DNA of 64,000 nucleotides from Cacajao melanocephalus (GCA_963573385.1 CAUYLG010038484.1:140149-204148), one strand, 5' to 3'. Positions 1-15,544 are shown, counted from the first letter of the stretch. Numbers and translations: made by a program. Notes: generated by a model not told the origin, from the sequence alone.

Positions 1-104
1 CCATTTGTCTATTTTGGCTTTTGTTGCCGTTGCTTTTGGTGTTTTAGTCATGAAGCCCTTGCCTGTGCTTATGTCCTGAATGGCATTGCCTAGGCTAAAA
101 AGGA
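1..104 (-). mobile_element. L1 ORF2 fragment, 3' side of an inverted L1 insertion
   Basis: The minus strand reads [17 protein letters not shown], typical of the C-terminal third of L1 ORF2. The piece runs off the left window edge. It abuts a sense L1 piece in opposite orientation, as in a twin-primed insertion. Confidence 0.85.
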
Positions 105-1809
<1,705 letters not shown>

Positions 1810-2984
1810 TATAAAGGTTTTGGTAGCAACTGGCCAGGTGCTCACAGCAACCAATTCATAGACCATGCTGGACACTGCAGATCTGTACCATGGGCAAAGG
1901 GGAAGGACTGTCCAGGAAGCCTGCCTGAGTGACATCATTTTGATCAAGTAAGTTGTGTTAACTGATTCTCCTAAAAGATGACCCTTCCATTTAGTAGGAC
2001 TATACAGTTAAATTTTGTAGGTCCAGACTCCAGCAAATTGTCTTGGATCAGTTGACACATCTCCTGAGTCCTGGTGTCTCACAGACTCAGAGACCTGAAG
2101 TTAGATGCTTAATTGCCTCCACCTCTATTTCCTTTAAAGTAATAGGAAATAGAATCTCCTATTCTGGTAGCTGAATGTCCCAGTTTAGCCACCAGAGCTC
2201 TGAGGGCTAACCAGTGATAGGAAATGTGAAGCAGAGTTTATAAAACACGTGTATTCTGCAACACTTCTCCCTGCCTTCTTGCTTCTATTTTGGCATGCAC
2301 CTTCTCCAGAAGGACCTGCCAACTTTCAGGGTAGGGGAGTGGGCTGTGTTCCTAAAGAATGCCTACATAGTTTACTGAGCCATGCTGACTTTGGAAAGCA
2401 AAGCATGTGAGTGCTTAAGCCCACTTGATCAACCTTGATAGGCAGCACTGAGAGACTTCAGACCTACATGACAACCATGCAGATGCCCTGCACATTGCCT
2501 GCAGGGCATCTGTTTATGTTCAATCAAATCTCCTCCCCAAGTGTGAAAATTAATGTTACTCAATTTAGGCTCAAGTTAGGCTCTGATTTGGCATGCTTAA
2601 AGAATGGAGCTGATTGAAGAATGCCTCTTGGTCATGTGTTGTTGTCTGGCCTTTAACAACTAAACATGGGTTATGATTTTCATGTCGTTGGTTTTAAAAG
2701 TATTTATTTGTTTGGCTTTCCTGTTATATATAAGGTTGAAGAATCAAGCATTTTAAGCTTTTTAACATTCCTTGCACTACTTAGTCAGATAGATGGATGG
2801 AGTAAGCACAAACTGAAAAACATACTAAAATCCATTTGTATTTCTTCTGGCATCAGGGAACCCTTGCTTTCGCTAGCAATTCGGAACCAGGAAATCCCGT
2901 TCAGGCCTACGCTTAAATTAAGTGACAGTTGCTTAGGGAAGAGTTCCTGAGATACAGTTAGATCTTCCTTTTATATACTCCCCC

Positions 2985-3215
2985 AGCACTGTGTACTTTT
3001 TTCCTCTGTAAACACTCATCACAACTGTAAATAAGTAATTTTTGGATAATCCTTTTCTATCTTCCCCCAGTAAACTGTACACACCATAAAGGTAGGGGCC
3101 CTGTCTGTCATCTTCACATTGCAGTCACAACTCATTGTATTTTCAGAACCTGGCATAGTGCCTGGCACTTAGAGGCATTTAATAAATATTTTCTGGACAT
3201 CAAATGAAATGATCA
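2985..3215 (+). repeat. L2 3' end
   Basis: The piece has the typical L2 tail order: a short history stretch (ccataaaggtaggggccctg), then cctggcatagtgcctggcac and aataaatattttctgg. It is old and diverged. Confidence 0.6.
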
Positions 3216-3279
3216 TTATCATTTATTCCAGCAAACAGTCATAGACTATCTACTATCAACTCACTGTGTTTTAGGCCAC

Positions 3280-3488
3280 AGGTCAGCAAACTCTTTCTGT
3301 TAAGGGCCAGCTGGTAAATATTTCAGGCTTTGAGAGCCACAGCTACTCAACTGTGTCCCTGTAGCCCCAAAGCCACCATAGATGATCCATAAACAAATGG
3401 GTGTAGCCGTGTTCTAATAAAAACCTTATTTACCAAAACAGGCTATGAGCTGGGTTTGGTCTGCAGGTCATACTTTGCCGACCTCAGT
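3280..3488. mobile_element. hAT-Charlie MITE, MER1-like
   Basis: Imperfect terminal inverted repeats are visible: GGTCAGCAAACT at the left and ACTTTGCCGACC at the right. The interior (aagggccagctggtaaatat and ttctaataaaaaccttattt) matches this common non-autonomous family. The exact family name is from memory. Confidence 0.7.
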
Positions 3489-4159
3489 TCCAGGAACTAG
3501 TCATGAAAAAGGAAGAAGGAGGAACCCTAACAAAAGGAGAAAATATTGAAGGAGGATGCAAAATAAAGAACATCAAACATATCCCCTAGATCTTACTTCA
3601 TAAATTGCCTTAATGTATAAATCAGGATATAATTGTTATTTTCTCTCTTAATCCCACATCAGGGGAAAATAATTACTATCATTTTAGAAAAACAGAGAAA
3701 ACTGAGACACAAAACTCAGTAAAACATTTTAGTTACGCAGAGAGGATTCAAAATTAGCTAATGATGGAGATAGGGCTGGGCAGCACCAGCCCTGTGGTTA
3801 GCCATGATAGTTCATTGGCTAGAGAGTGAGATCTTAGGGGTGCCTCTCCCAGTGGTGCCATAAATTCTTACCATAAGCATCATACTGTGAAATGGGGCCT
3901 GTAGATATGGATATCAGATTTGGAGAGTACCTTAAAGGTTACAAGTGTGGTTACCAGCGGTGCGTGTGTCTTCAGAACCAGAGCCCAGTAACCAGCCATC
4001 TGATGGCCGCCATAAGTGACAGTGGCTTTGGAGGCTGTGGATCTGCTGGTTAAAAGTGTATCCTCAGGTGGAGTTGCAGGTTTGCTTCCCAGTTTCTGTC
4101 CTTCAGGTCCTGCCTCGTTCAGGCCAGCTGGCTGTGGTCATTTAACAACGGTAACAGCT

Positions 4160-4385
4160 GCTAACACTAATTGAACACTAATTGAGCACTTACTATGAGC
4201 CAGGCACTCTGCTAGCTTCCACAGGCACATTGTCTCTTTTACTGTTCCAAACGTTGGAGGTAAGTACTGCAGGTATTTTACAGATGGGGAAATTGAGGCA
4301 CAGGAAGATTAATTTGTCCATGGTCTTACAGGCTGATAAGTGAAGCAGACAGATTTTGAACCCAGGTCATTCTGATTCTGGAGCC
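4160..4385 (-). repeat. MIR (antisense)
   Basis: MIR order on the reverse strand: gagcacttactatgagccag, then acagatggggaaattgaggc, then ttgaacccaggtcattctga. Confidence 0.75.
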
Positions 4386-5529
4386 CAAACTCAAACTGAA
4401 CTGCTGTGGGGAAGCCACCTTCTACAGATCAGGCAAACGGAGAGATGTTGGAATGTAAAAGGTGGCAATGTTGGACTCCCGGTGATTTTAGAGCTCATTA
4501 GTGTAGCATTCACATTTTACAAAGAAGAAACTGCAGCCAGAGTGATGGACTATTTAATGGCTAAACCACAACTAGAATTAGGACCTCCTTTTTCTTAGTT
4601 TTTCCTTCACCTTTTCCAAAAGGTCAACTCTCTTGGCTCTGGGATTGACTGAGGATTTCAAGTTTTTACACTGTGAAGGATCTTTGATGGTTAATGAACA
4701 AAGTTTTTATATTAGAAAATTTTTATGCTAGAAGTCTTACTTGGTTGCAAATTATTGAGCCCAGTGCTGTAACTTAATACTGATATATTCAGATCTTCTC
4801 AAGTGAGTTCCAACAACTGGAACTAACATTCTGTGCCTTTGACTTTTACATCTATCTTTGAACTGGAGCCAATTATAATAAAAGGCCTTGTTGGATAATC
4901 CAGTGTATCCTCTTCAGATACCCACTACCCCAAATTTATTTTCTTGAGATCAGAATAGAGCTTAGAGTTTTTTTGTTTTTGTTTTTGCTTTTTTAAAAAA
5001 AGCTTTCTGAAAATGTCTGTGAAATCACTTTATTCTCTGGATGACAAAAATTTAAAAATAAGCAGAATACAATGAGTAACTCTGTGGTGTGGTTTCTTAC
5101 AATTAGTTTTCAAAACTATTTTTAGTTCACGAATTATAGTGAGAGCCTACAGCTGTATCTTAATGGATTCAGAGAACTTTTAAGGGGACAAAGTGTTTGT
5201 TTTAAGTCCAGAAAATTTGGTCTTAGACCATTAAAAATAAGCTTGCATCTGTTACTAATTTTCCTTTTGCTTACAAAGACTGGTTTGGTGGAAAGAAGGG
5301 GAAAAAAGGAATCTATTCAAAGCAAGTTGCAAAAATGACAATGGGAGGAGTTGCAGAAGTTAAAAGTAGGGAGAGAATATAATTGTAGACAACAAATTTC
5401 TTTATCCCTGATCAGTCCTAGCATAAACAACTTTTTCCACCAGATGTAAGAATTTCCCCAGCATAACTTCTCTTTGGGGAAAGCTTTGGTTAAGCTGTAT
5501 CTGCCATTCAGAGGCCACTTAAAAAACAT

Positions 5530-5740
5530 ATATGTGTGTGTGTGCGTATGTGTGTGTATATATATGTATTATTAGAATATATACATGTAATGCCATATTA
5601 TAAAAATTTGTTTTTATTATAATATATACATATTATTTTTATTATAATGTATCATATTATAATAATGCCTTAATGCTTTAGCTAAAACAAGTAGAAGTAT
5701 ATACATATTATATACATATTATATATACCTACATTTGTTT
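5530..5740. repeat. TG/TA-rich low-complexity region
   Basis: A short TGTGTGTG run passes into TATATA and TTATTATAATATA sequence. It is simple AT-rich sequence with no element identified. Confidence 0.7.
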
Positions 5741-6069
5741 TATACCTTTATTTGATGTAAGACATTATTTACATCCAATAAAATTTACACATTTAAATGG
5801 CCCATTTCCTGTAATGTAATAATCAGCACAATCAAGGTACAGAACTTATACAGCTAGTATGGCTCCTCCTCACCTCTGTAAGTGAGCTGCTACTCCCAAC
5901 CAGAAACTGTCTGCTTCTGTTCACATTTTAACACCTTCAGATCATTACTCTTTATATTATGGCCAGGTTTTATGGTTGCTCTCTACACAGGAGTTAAATC
6001 ATCCAGGAGGATCTTACTTTGTCATATCTGCAACTAGGAGGTGTCTGTTTTTATATTAAGAGAAGGCAA

Positions 6070-6413
<344 letters not shown>

Positions 6414-9224
6414 TTACAAAAAGTTTAACTCTTCAGGTTTGGCTTAAAATGGAATCGTGAATATGTGTATAGTCAAAACCAAGAGCCCTGTGCATCCTAT
6501 ATTTATGTGGTATTATTAATTCATTGTCTAGTTTGTTATTATGGGGTCAGCAGTGATGTTGAAGTAGCAGTACATTTTTACTTCAAGTAAAACAAAATAA
6601 AGTGAAAGGTTGAACAGTACATTGAAGCTGAGCTGGATGAATGGGTGTCTCTTCAGTCAAGCAAGTTTGTAAACTGCATATGCAATAAACTTGGGTGGGT
6701 AAAAAATCTGTGAATTATACCTACAGGTGTAAGCACAATTTACAGAAGTAAAATGTAATATGAAGAATGACTAGATCAGAGAAAATTGTATTTAAGAGAA
6801 CTTGTACAGGTAGAGAGTCAAATAAATATTTTACTAAATCCTACCTGAGCTATTTTACTTTTGATACTTCAAGCTCACTGTGGGTTCTGCATAAGAGCAA
6901 TAGATACATTATATAAAATAACAAAAATATTATAACTATGTTAAGACAAAAAGATGTGGTGTTTTCCTATATTAGACCAATAGAAGATTTTGTGGTTAGG
7001 CTTTGTTGCTTTCCAGTAATAAGTATTTGAAAACTGTTTTAACGACTCAGTTAGAATTTGATTGTGTACCAATAGCATCCTCTTATTCAATAAGCTGCTG
7101 GCCAAACTTCTATTTCTTCACATATAAGTCACATCAGTTATCTTAGATCTTTAAAGTCCTACAAAGATAGAGGGTTTCTATGCACTGTGAAGACAGCTCA
7201 GTCACTATGAAGAGATCCGGTAGGAAAAATGAGACAGATACATGTCAGCCACTGGACCCAGAGTGCAAGGCAGAATGTGGCAAGGACCTGTTAGAGAACC
7301 ACACTCCCCCCACCTCAAAAAAAAAGTGGGTTGGGGGAGAAGCCTGTAGCCTTCAGAGTGGGCCTTGAAAAGTAATTAGCAATTTAGAAGAATTTTGCTG
7401 CCCAGTACTGTGTAAAGAGTGACATTACTGTTCTTTTTTACATTTAGGCAACAGACTTTGAATAAATCCGTCGCACTGTAGGCTTTACCTCATTTTCCCA
7501 TATTATCCATCTCTCCAGAAGATTTCTTTCCCACATTTTAACAGCAGCCGTTTCCACAAATCTTTGTCTCTTTTGTAGTGTCTAAACCAGTAGCTTTCAA
7601 ACTCGGAACTCTTGTTCAGAAAGTGTGGAAGCCCAATATGTAAAATGCAGGACAGCTGAAGAACTTTCTGGCTGAGACGAGTTCATCTTCAGAACTCGTC
7701 TCTTTCCCACTTGACTTCAGTGTCCCTTCTCTCCCTTCCCTCTCCCTTTCTCTCTCTCTCTCTCCCAGGCCTCTGCAGAACAGTTTGGTTTGAATTCCCC
7801 TTCTTAATTTTCCTTATTACAGAACTCATTTAAAAATACTCCACTCTCTCTGCCATTTAAAAACCAGCCCTCGCTGGAGTGTTCCTGTTTGTGAATATAC
7901 TCACTTAACCACCCACTTGCAGCCTATGATTCCAGCCGCCTGGCAGAACCCTGGTAATCTGCACCAGAGCTCAGGGACAGCAGAAAGCTGAAGACCCTTT
8001 CCCCAGATAGCAAGGCTCCTTACCCAAGAAATCATCAGCAAATTTTAAAACAACAACAAAAAATCAAACCAGTGGCTTCTGAGGTCAACGTTGTATCATA
8101 TTACTTTACTGTTTGTGAATCAATGTGTGTCTTTAAAAAGTAGATCGTGTTTCATGTTGTTTTGCATCAAATCAGCCTCATGTGAATAGATCACTCATAT
8201 GTGTTGTAAACAGTGCTTTTTTTGGATTCTATTTTTTTTTAAGTGTCTTTCTAGGTTCATCAGTTTGACTCAAACTGGGGTGAGGAGGTGTGGGCAAATG
8301 TTAAGAAAAGGCCCCTGAGTGTGGAATATCTTTGAGGCAGAAGGAACTTAAATAGTTTTGTAGACAGTAAAGTAAATGAAATATCTTCCTATTGTCTTTC
8401 TACTCCCACAACTTCAGAGAGACATTACCTTTGGTATCAACAAGGACTTTCTAATAAATCTGGCCCCTCAATTACTCTATAAATTGTAGCTGTCCCTTGG
8501 AATAGAATCCTCTCCAACATTTGTTTAATATTATCACATATGGTGCCAGGGACCTTGTAGCTGAGGAATCACTTAGGAAGAAGAAATAGGAGGAGAAACA
8601 TTAGGGAGGAATAATGTGGGAGATAATTATTTGACATCTTTACATAAGAGGAGTTCATTTCAGCAGCATTGTGGAGAACTTTCTAGTTAACAGAATTGGT
8701 GCCGTTGGTGTTGATCAGCACTGGACTAGCTGGGCAGATACCATGAAAGTTGTCTGTTTCATAGAGCATTCCAGGTTAGGAAGCATTGGCCTCTTCACAC
8801 AGAGGTTCATTCTCTGAGTGAACCTCCAGTGCTAGACTTGGGGCTCTGGCATGGTACATAGAGGACCTGGACACTGTTGGACATGGCTCCCCTCAGCCTC
8901 CCTACTTGGCCTCTCATTTGTCTGTGGCCTCTTCTCTGGTAATGCCCTTTAAGCTGTCTTCACTCAGAGAGTCCCAGAGTCTGTACTTCTAAAATCAGTC
9001 AGTTACATTTCCAAGGTTTATTGTTGTGCCTGCCTCCTCCTCCTTTAACTCTGTCACCACCACCCGCTCTTCCCACATCCAAGAACCTTCCTTGAGAAGT
9101 GCCAGAAAGATACCTGACTCTCCAGAAGCAGGTGCCAAAATGGGCTAGTTATGTATCACTATGGAAACATTTGGAATTTGGAGCTCGAACAGAGTTAGCT
9201 TGGTCTATTTTTATGCCTTCCCAC

Positions 9225-9231
<7 letters not shown>

Positions 9232-9279
<48 letters not shown>
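9232..9279. repeat. (TC)24 microsatellite
   Basis: This is an uninterrupted TC dinucleotide run of 48 bp, preceded by shorter TC-rich sequence. A smaller TC cluster lies at about 7743-7768. Confidence 0.97.
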
Positions 9280-9281
<2 letters not shown>

Positions 9282-9353
9282 AGAGATCTAAATCCCCCAA
9301 ATCCAGTCTGTTAAGGGTCAAACCTTGATTCCAACTTTAAAGGAAAAGAATAC

Positions 9354-9746
9354 TGTATTAGTTCATTTTCTGCTGCTGTAACAGAATACCATAGACTGGG
9401 TAATTTACAAACAATAGAGGTTTATTTGGTTCATTGTTTTGGAGGCTGGGAAGTCCAAGAACATGGCACTGGCATCTGGTGAGGGCCTTTGCTGTATTAT
9501 TGCATGGCTGAAGGGCAGAAGGCAGAAGTGATCCCATGAGACAGAATCAAGCAGAACTCATTTTTGTAATCAGTAGCCTATTCCTGCAATAACCAACCTA
9601 CTCCTACAGTAACAGCATTAATTCATTCATGACGCTTAACCCTCATGGCCTAATCACCTCTTAAAACCTCCATCTCTTAATACTGTTACAATGGGGATTA
9701 AGTTTCTAACACATGAAATTTGGGGGACCACGTTTGAACCATAGCA
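9354..9746 (-). mobile_element. Solo LTR of ERVL-MaLR type (MLT1/MST-like), antisense
   Basis: The minus-strand order matches MaLR LTRs: TG start near 9746 (tgctatggttc), the cttaatccccattgtaacag region, and an end at 9354 with tgtattagttcattt. An adjacent actgggtaatttac motif is present. No internal retroviral sequence is attached. Confidence 0.85.
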
Positions 9747-10444
9747 AACAGCCATCTTTTACCTACCAAGCACTCCAGTGATTCAGACACTCCTTGATCA
9801 AGCATGCCAGTAAGCTGACTTCTTTATCTCTCTAGCTGCAGGGGGTAGGGAAAAACTTCTCAAAAATCCATTATATCAGAAAGCCCTAGAAATGAATTTC
9901 TATGTAGGAAGTTCTGGCTAACAGGTTTGCTATCCTCAGAAGCCCCAGCCATTAAGTGGTAGCACTGAATTTAAAGCTGCAGCCCAGCACATAGAGCTCT
10001 GACCTTATGCACACATCCACCCTCAGTATTTCTTAACAGAAGTTGCTAAGATGGTAGAACAGGGTCTTCTGTCCCGTGGTTCAGCTGGTAGTTAAGCTTA
10101 GCACTCAGAGAGTAATCACAGAAACAGTTTCAGCAGAGTGTCCACTTGGAACCTTACCCAGAACTGGCAAAGGAGAAGGGTAAGACCAAAAGAGGACATC
10201 TTTGAATTATTGGGCCTGTTTCTACTTTCCCCTACTTGTGTTGTTTCCTCAAGCAAGGGAGACTAACCTATGGGTAGAGACACAAATGGGACCACCATTC
10301 GACATTGTACAAGTGTCGTAGCTTGTTTGGCTTCAGTTTTCTGTATGTCAGATGGAGCTTATGTGAGGATTATATGTGGTAAAGCTCTTGGAACAGTGGC
10401 TGGGACATGCTAAGTCCCCAGGAATATATGTTAGCTCTTGTTGT

Positions 10445-10665
10445 TACTTATCAAGTATTATGTGCCAAGTCCTGTGATAGGCATTTTACTGATACTTATT
10501 TTAATCCTCACCTGCAGTTCTGCAAAACAGATCTTATGAGTTTCATTTGAAGTGATGGAGTCTCAGAGAGGTAAAGTCACGTGGCCAAGGTAAACTGCTA
10601 TGTGAAGGTGCCAAAATGAAACCAAATTGGGCTGGCCACAAAGCCTGTGCCATCACTGTGGTTTC
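10445..10665 (-). repeat. MIR (antisense)
   Basis: Contains attatgtgccaagtcctgtg, ttttaatcctcacctgcag, and gagaggtaaagtcacgtggc in MIR reverse order. Confidence 0.7.
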
Positions 10666-11299
10666 AAGAGTAAACAGTGTATGAGCAGACATCCTTCTGT
10701 GTAAATGGGACCAGAGCCATCAGGCCAAACAGCTCCCTACTCCACACAGTTCAGGATAATTCATATCCACTGAGTAAACAGACCATTCTGGGCAAGAATT
10801 TCCTTGTGTCAACTTGCCTGTTCTAGGAATTCTCAGTATATATATTGGAGCCCTACCAAAAATTCATCATCAGACTTGTCTTTCTGGAGATCCACCCTAA
10901 AAGGCTTAGCTAATGATAAACCGAAGGACCTTCCTATAAGGTGGTTTCACCATGGAACTCTCCCTTGATATCTCCCGAAGGATGATTCTTTGAATGGGTC
11001 TGATACACTTCAGAGTCCCCATGTCTCCAAGAGCTGGAGAGCACAGCCAGCTCACCTTGTAGGCTCATTGCCCTGATACCCCATCTTCTTCACTCCCTGC
11101 CCTGAATTAGCTGTCCTTCTGTGTTCTCATAGCACCCTGTGCATGCACCTGTTAGAACACCTTTTCACATTGGCTTTGCTCATGTCCTTGCATCTTTTCC
11201 CACCAGTTCAAGTGCAGAATGCTACGTCCTACTCACCCTGTAGCCTCAGAATTTATCATACTTCTTGTAACGACAGTAAAAACCACAGTGTTACCGAAG

Positions 11300-11495
11300 T
11301 TAACATTCATTGGGAACTTACTATATGCCTTTTGAAATAGGTACTATTGTGATGCTTACTTTAAAGGCAAAGAAGGTGAAGCACAAAGAGGTTTGTTTAC
11401 TACCTGAGTCACAGAACCATCAGTGGAAGAGCTGGGTATGAACCCAGGCAGTTTGATTCTAGCCCCATGCTTTTAACCAGTACTGTGATGCCTCT
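11300..11495 (-). repeat. MIR (antisense)
   Basis: Shows ttgggaacttactatatgcc, ctgggtatgaacccaggcag and ttaaccagtactgtgatgcc, which is MIR order on the reverse strand. Confidence 0.65.
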
Positions 11496-12349
11496 GTGTA
11501 GAGGGGGTGCTTCATTAGTTAATATTTGTAAATGGATATACATGTGAACATAATTTCTGTGTTTTCAGAGATAGATGACCTGTGACATAACTTAAATCTG
11601 TGCAATAATAAGCTGTGTTGTAATGGGGCTCTTCTATCCCTATGCATGCTTGCAAAGGAGGGGTAGTACAGGGACGTGTTTGTGAATACACATTAGATAT
11701 AAGTGCAACTTCTGTTTCTACCCTTGATGATCATCACCTCTGTGGCAAGTTACTGATCCTTTTTTTAGTGGCATTTTCCTCAGCTGGAAAATAAGAATTA
11801 CAGTGCCTACCTCATACAGTAAACTTAGAATTAAGGGACTACTATAAGTAATCATTCCCAGTACTTATTCAACAAACATGGAAAGATATTATTATTACTA
11901 TTATCATGAACATTGTTTTTAAAACTTTATAATTGACAGAACTACTTCCTGTCAGTGGACAAGGAGTTCTGAACCAGTGTGAGTGATACCAAATGATACC
12001 GCTGGAGCTTGAAGTCTAAAGTCACCAAATTCAGTACAGAGATGTTTGACCCATGAATTTCAGAGGTCTGCAAAACACACCAGAAACTAATGTAGCTTTT
12101 GTCCAGTCTCCGCATCTTTGTAGTATACACCGTGGGGTTTAGGGAGCCTGGGCAGAGGAAGGAACCAGTGGTATTCATGATCAGTACTGGCCATCTCATG
12201 CGTAGTGGCTTGTAAGCAAGCAGTGGATTCAAAGGTTGAGTGGACAGCTGTAAAACAAAGAGTATTAGGAGATCACTAGGATACTGAATACCTAATAGCT
12301 AACAGGAGCTATGATGTATTGTTCAGTGGACATTGAACTTGGCATATAA

Positions 12350-12665
12350 TAAAGATTCATTCATTCATTCACCAGTATTTTTGAGCCAGGTGCTCTTATT
12401 GGCTCAGGGAATCAATAATAACCAAAACAAAGTCCTGAGTGCTCAGGTCATTTTATGCTTTATAAGCATCATCTTCATCAACAGCATCATCATAACAACA
12501 CTGTGATGTAGATGTTACTGTTGCCATTTAATAGGTGAGGGAGCTGAGGCACGGAGAGATTACATACCTCACCTGAGACCTCATAACTGGAAAACAGTTG
12601 GCCTAGGATTTGAATTCAGGTCTTTCTCATGCTAAAATCCTTTCTTTAGCTACAGTATGATACTG
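12350..12665 (-). repeat. L2/MIR relic (antisense)
   Basis: It starts with an ATTC repeat and a caccagtatttttgagccag segment. A MIR-like body follows with ggagctgaggcacggagaga and gatttgaattcaggtctttc. It may be two adjacent elements. Confidence 0.6.
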
Positions 12666-13746
12666 CTTATCAAGGAAGTAGCAAATGCTGAGATCATTAT
12701 GTATGTGTGGGGAGGTGTTGGAGGGGAAGGGATGGGTGTTTGTTAACTCAGGACTCTATCTAAATAGCTATTATTGTGACATAGCAAAAATAGTGATCAC
12801 GGATTCGCAGAACATGAGAAGCTTAGGCTGTGGCTCCTCTTCTTGAGCTCAGACTGTCATTTTATTGCTTCTGGTCAACATCAGTGTATACTTGGTGGCC
12901 CTTAACAAAGAGAAGAACTTTTATGCTTAGGTTGATAACCAGGTAGAAGCTCTGAGATCCTGTGGTTCATTTCCAGGTTGCCTGCTTAGTAATACCTGAG
13001 TGCCCTCCAGAGCTTGGACAAGGCCAGCAGGCACTATGCCCATTGAGATGTTGTCCAAACCTAGGGTTGGGTGCTCAAATATCAGTGACTTTGCACAAAA
13101 AGTACAAAATGCTTTGGTCCCATCAGGGCTGTGGATGGGGGCGGGCAGCACTAGTGGGCTGCTACTGACCCCTTTGTTTAGGTCTCTCACATGCCTGTTT
13201 TCCATGGATTGGGAAGGAAGTTTCAGAGGTACCATTTCAAATGCCACAGGAAGGGAGAAGGGGCAGTGTCCTCTTCTTCAGGTCCCTCTCTGCTGTCTAG
13301 CCTCAGCAAAGAGCTTACCTGTCGGGACCTTGGTTTATTTTTCTATACATGAGAATGTTAGTATTATTATTACCTACCCTTTCATCACAGATTTTGAAGA
13401 TCGAAGCAGGGAAGTTTGTAAGCATAAAAAGTAATAGTAGATACAAGATGAATTTGAAGTATGAAAGCCAGTGTTGTAGAGAAGTGAGTTATGGAGGATA
13501 TGGGGTCACTAGTTCTCTGTGTTCTGTTCACAAGTATGTCCTGGAATGTATCCACCATTGACAGTGGTTTTTGAGAAAACCATTACCTTCCTACCACCAC
13601 TATGAAAAGGCAGCAGAAACAGCAATTCAGTCCTCCACTATATGCCTGCTTTTTTATGTTTAATTCTTGCCAGATGTAGACCGGCTGTGAGCCTAGAGGG
13701 TGAGCATTTTCTGATAGAGGTAGTTTTGTTCTTGTTTCCCTTCTAG

Positions 13747-13892
13747 ACAAAGAATTCTTGAAGGAAAAGGAGAAGTTACAAATGGAGTTAGCAGCAGTGC
13801 GGACTGCGAGTGAGGACCATCGGAGACACATTGAGATCCTGGACCAGGCTTTGAGCAATGCCCAGGCCAGAGTCATCAAGCTGGAAGAGGAG
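13747..13892 (+). CDS. AMOTL1: AMOTL1 coding exon (first of seven in window), coiled coil
   Basis: The exon of 146 bp starts after a pyrimidine tract and the acceptor ccttctag, and ends at the donor GTGAGA. It opens with the last two bases of a split codon and then encodes 48 residues, [14 protein letters not shown] to VIKLEEE, ending in phase 0. The peptide is rich in Glu, Lys and Leu in heptad-like order, as expected for the angiomotin coiled coil. If the protein is 956 residues long, these are residues 551-598. In the family this region drives dimerisation and lies within the conserved C-terminal domain linked to lipid binding and membrane association. No shift or stop interrupts the frame. 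The upstream partner exon, which must end with one base of a codon, was not found within the window. Confidence 0.95.
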
Positions 13893-15199
13893 GTGAGACC
13901 AGGCTGTGGGGTTTGCAGGAGGGAGAGGGGAAGCAGAGCCCTGAGGGCTTTCACTTTCTTTTCCTAACCCAGCTACTTTAACCAGAGCCAATTCCAAGGA
14001 GTTGAGACAGGGGAGGGATGTGGGAAACTTCTCAAAAAAAAGTTATTAAAAACAGAGTATGCATTCTAGAGCCAGGCAAAGTAGGAAAAGCACATGAGAA
14101 TCCCATCAGCAAAGCCCTCACACTCGGTGTGAAGCCCAGCCTACAGCCCCATCGGTTGACACGTGTCCTATGTAGTCATCATGCATTTAGTAGTTTCTGA
14201 TGAAATCAACCCTTTAGCTTAAGTGTTGTGAGGTAGGCTTTTCCTTGAAGCCTGACTGAAGAATTCAAATGACCATTTCCAAGGTCCGAGCCAAGGATTC
14301 CGGGTTATAGATGAAGAAGAAGAAAAAGAGCAGAGGCCAAGGGCAGGCAGCCAGGGGCCTGCTGCCTCGCACCTTCCAGCACCCTGTGGTGGTGGTAGCA
14401 GGTGCCTCTGTGTTACGCAGGCTGACCTGAGCAGGATCCATTCCAAGAAGCAGAAGCCCAAAGTCTGGAAGAGTCTTAACTAAGAAAGTCTGCTTGAAGT
14501 GCTTAGCTTGTTGGGGGGCACACAGGAAACAGTATTGTTATTAACCCAACCGTTGTTGAATAGAAAAGACTGTGAGAACACCTCCCATGATGCAAGTAAC
14601 AGGGATGTTTCATCAAATTTCAAGCACAAGGATAAATCAGCTGAAGAGGAACATGATGGAGTAAATGAGGTGTTGCCCATTGGAAGCCTTTAAAACCCCA
14701 CAAGTCTTGTATAGAAACTACCATTTTAATAGTAGCATAAGGATCTAGGGCAGCAGCCCCCATGGTATCTTCTATGTTGCCACTAAGGAACGTATTAAAT
14801 ATGAAAACATTTGCCACGGAAAGTGACCTCACTCCTTAAAGACAGGAGATCTGTTATGCTTAAGGGAGGCTGCGGCTTCTCATTATTGTCGTCACTGAAA
14901 TGACATCTCCATCTCCATGAGTGGAGCTAAGGAAAATAGTGGTTTAAAAAATCTTTTAGTTTTAACATTTCTATTAAAGTAAAAATTAGCTGTGCTTCTT
15001 GAAGGCAAGTTATAACCACCATTATAAGTCTTTTTTTATTCTTATATTCATATGAAATCTTTGGTTGGTTGAATGTAGCCTCTCTAGAATGTCTCATAGG
15101 TCTGCTTCCAGCATCACTCCTTTCTAATTAGAGTTTCCTTTAAGGGACTTAATTCAGTCAGATACTGAGAGCCTACTGTAATTTACCACGGTGGGTAAG

Positions 15200-15440
15200 A
15201 GTGAACTCTAGAGTGGACTGCCGTAAATGAGAATCCTGGCTCCACGGCCTGTCAGCTGTGTGACCTTAAGCAAGTCACATAACCTTGAAGACTTTCCTCA
15301 TCTCTATTGGAGATAATAAAGGACTTTACCTCCTCCTACTGTTGTTATTTGGAGGATTAAATGAGGTACTACATGTAAAGCACAATGCTTAATTCATGGT
15401 AGTGCTCCAGGAATGTTGGCTGATGTAATTACTGTTATTA
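15200..15440 (+). repeat. MIR (sense)
   Basis: The core is clear: gtcagctgtgtgaccttaag, caagtcacataacctt, then aggattaaatgaggtac and a tail with agtgctccaggaatgttggc. Confidence 0.8.
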
Positions 15441-15544
15441 ATCATCCTCAACAGGATATATGCCTTGCTAGAATTAAGGTTGATACAAAGGTAAAGGAGA
15501 CAGATTCCTGCCGTCAACAGTCTTGCAATTGTTTAGGGATAATA

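Noticed and set aside
13000..13434. 144-codon open frame just upstream of the first visible exon
   Set aside because: I considered it as a further AMOTL1 exon, but the peptide is not coiled coil and does not match the family.
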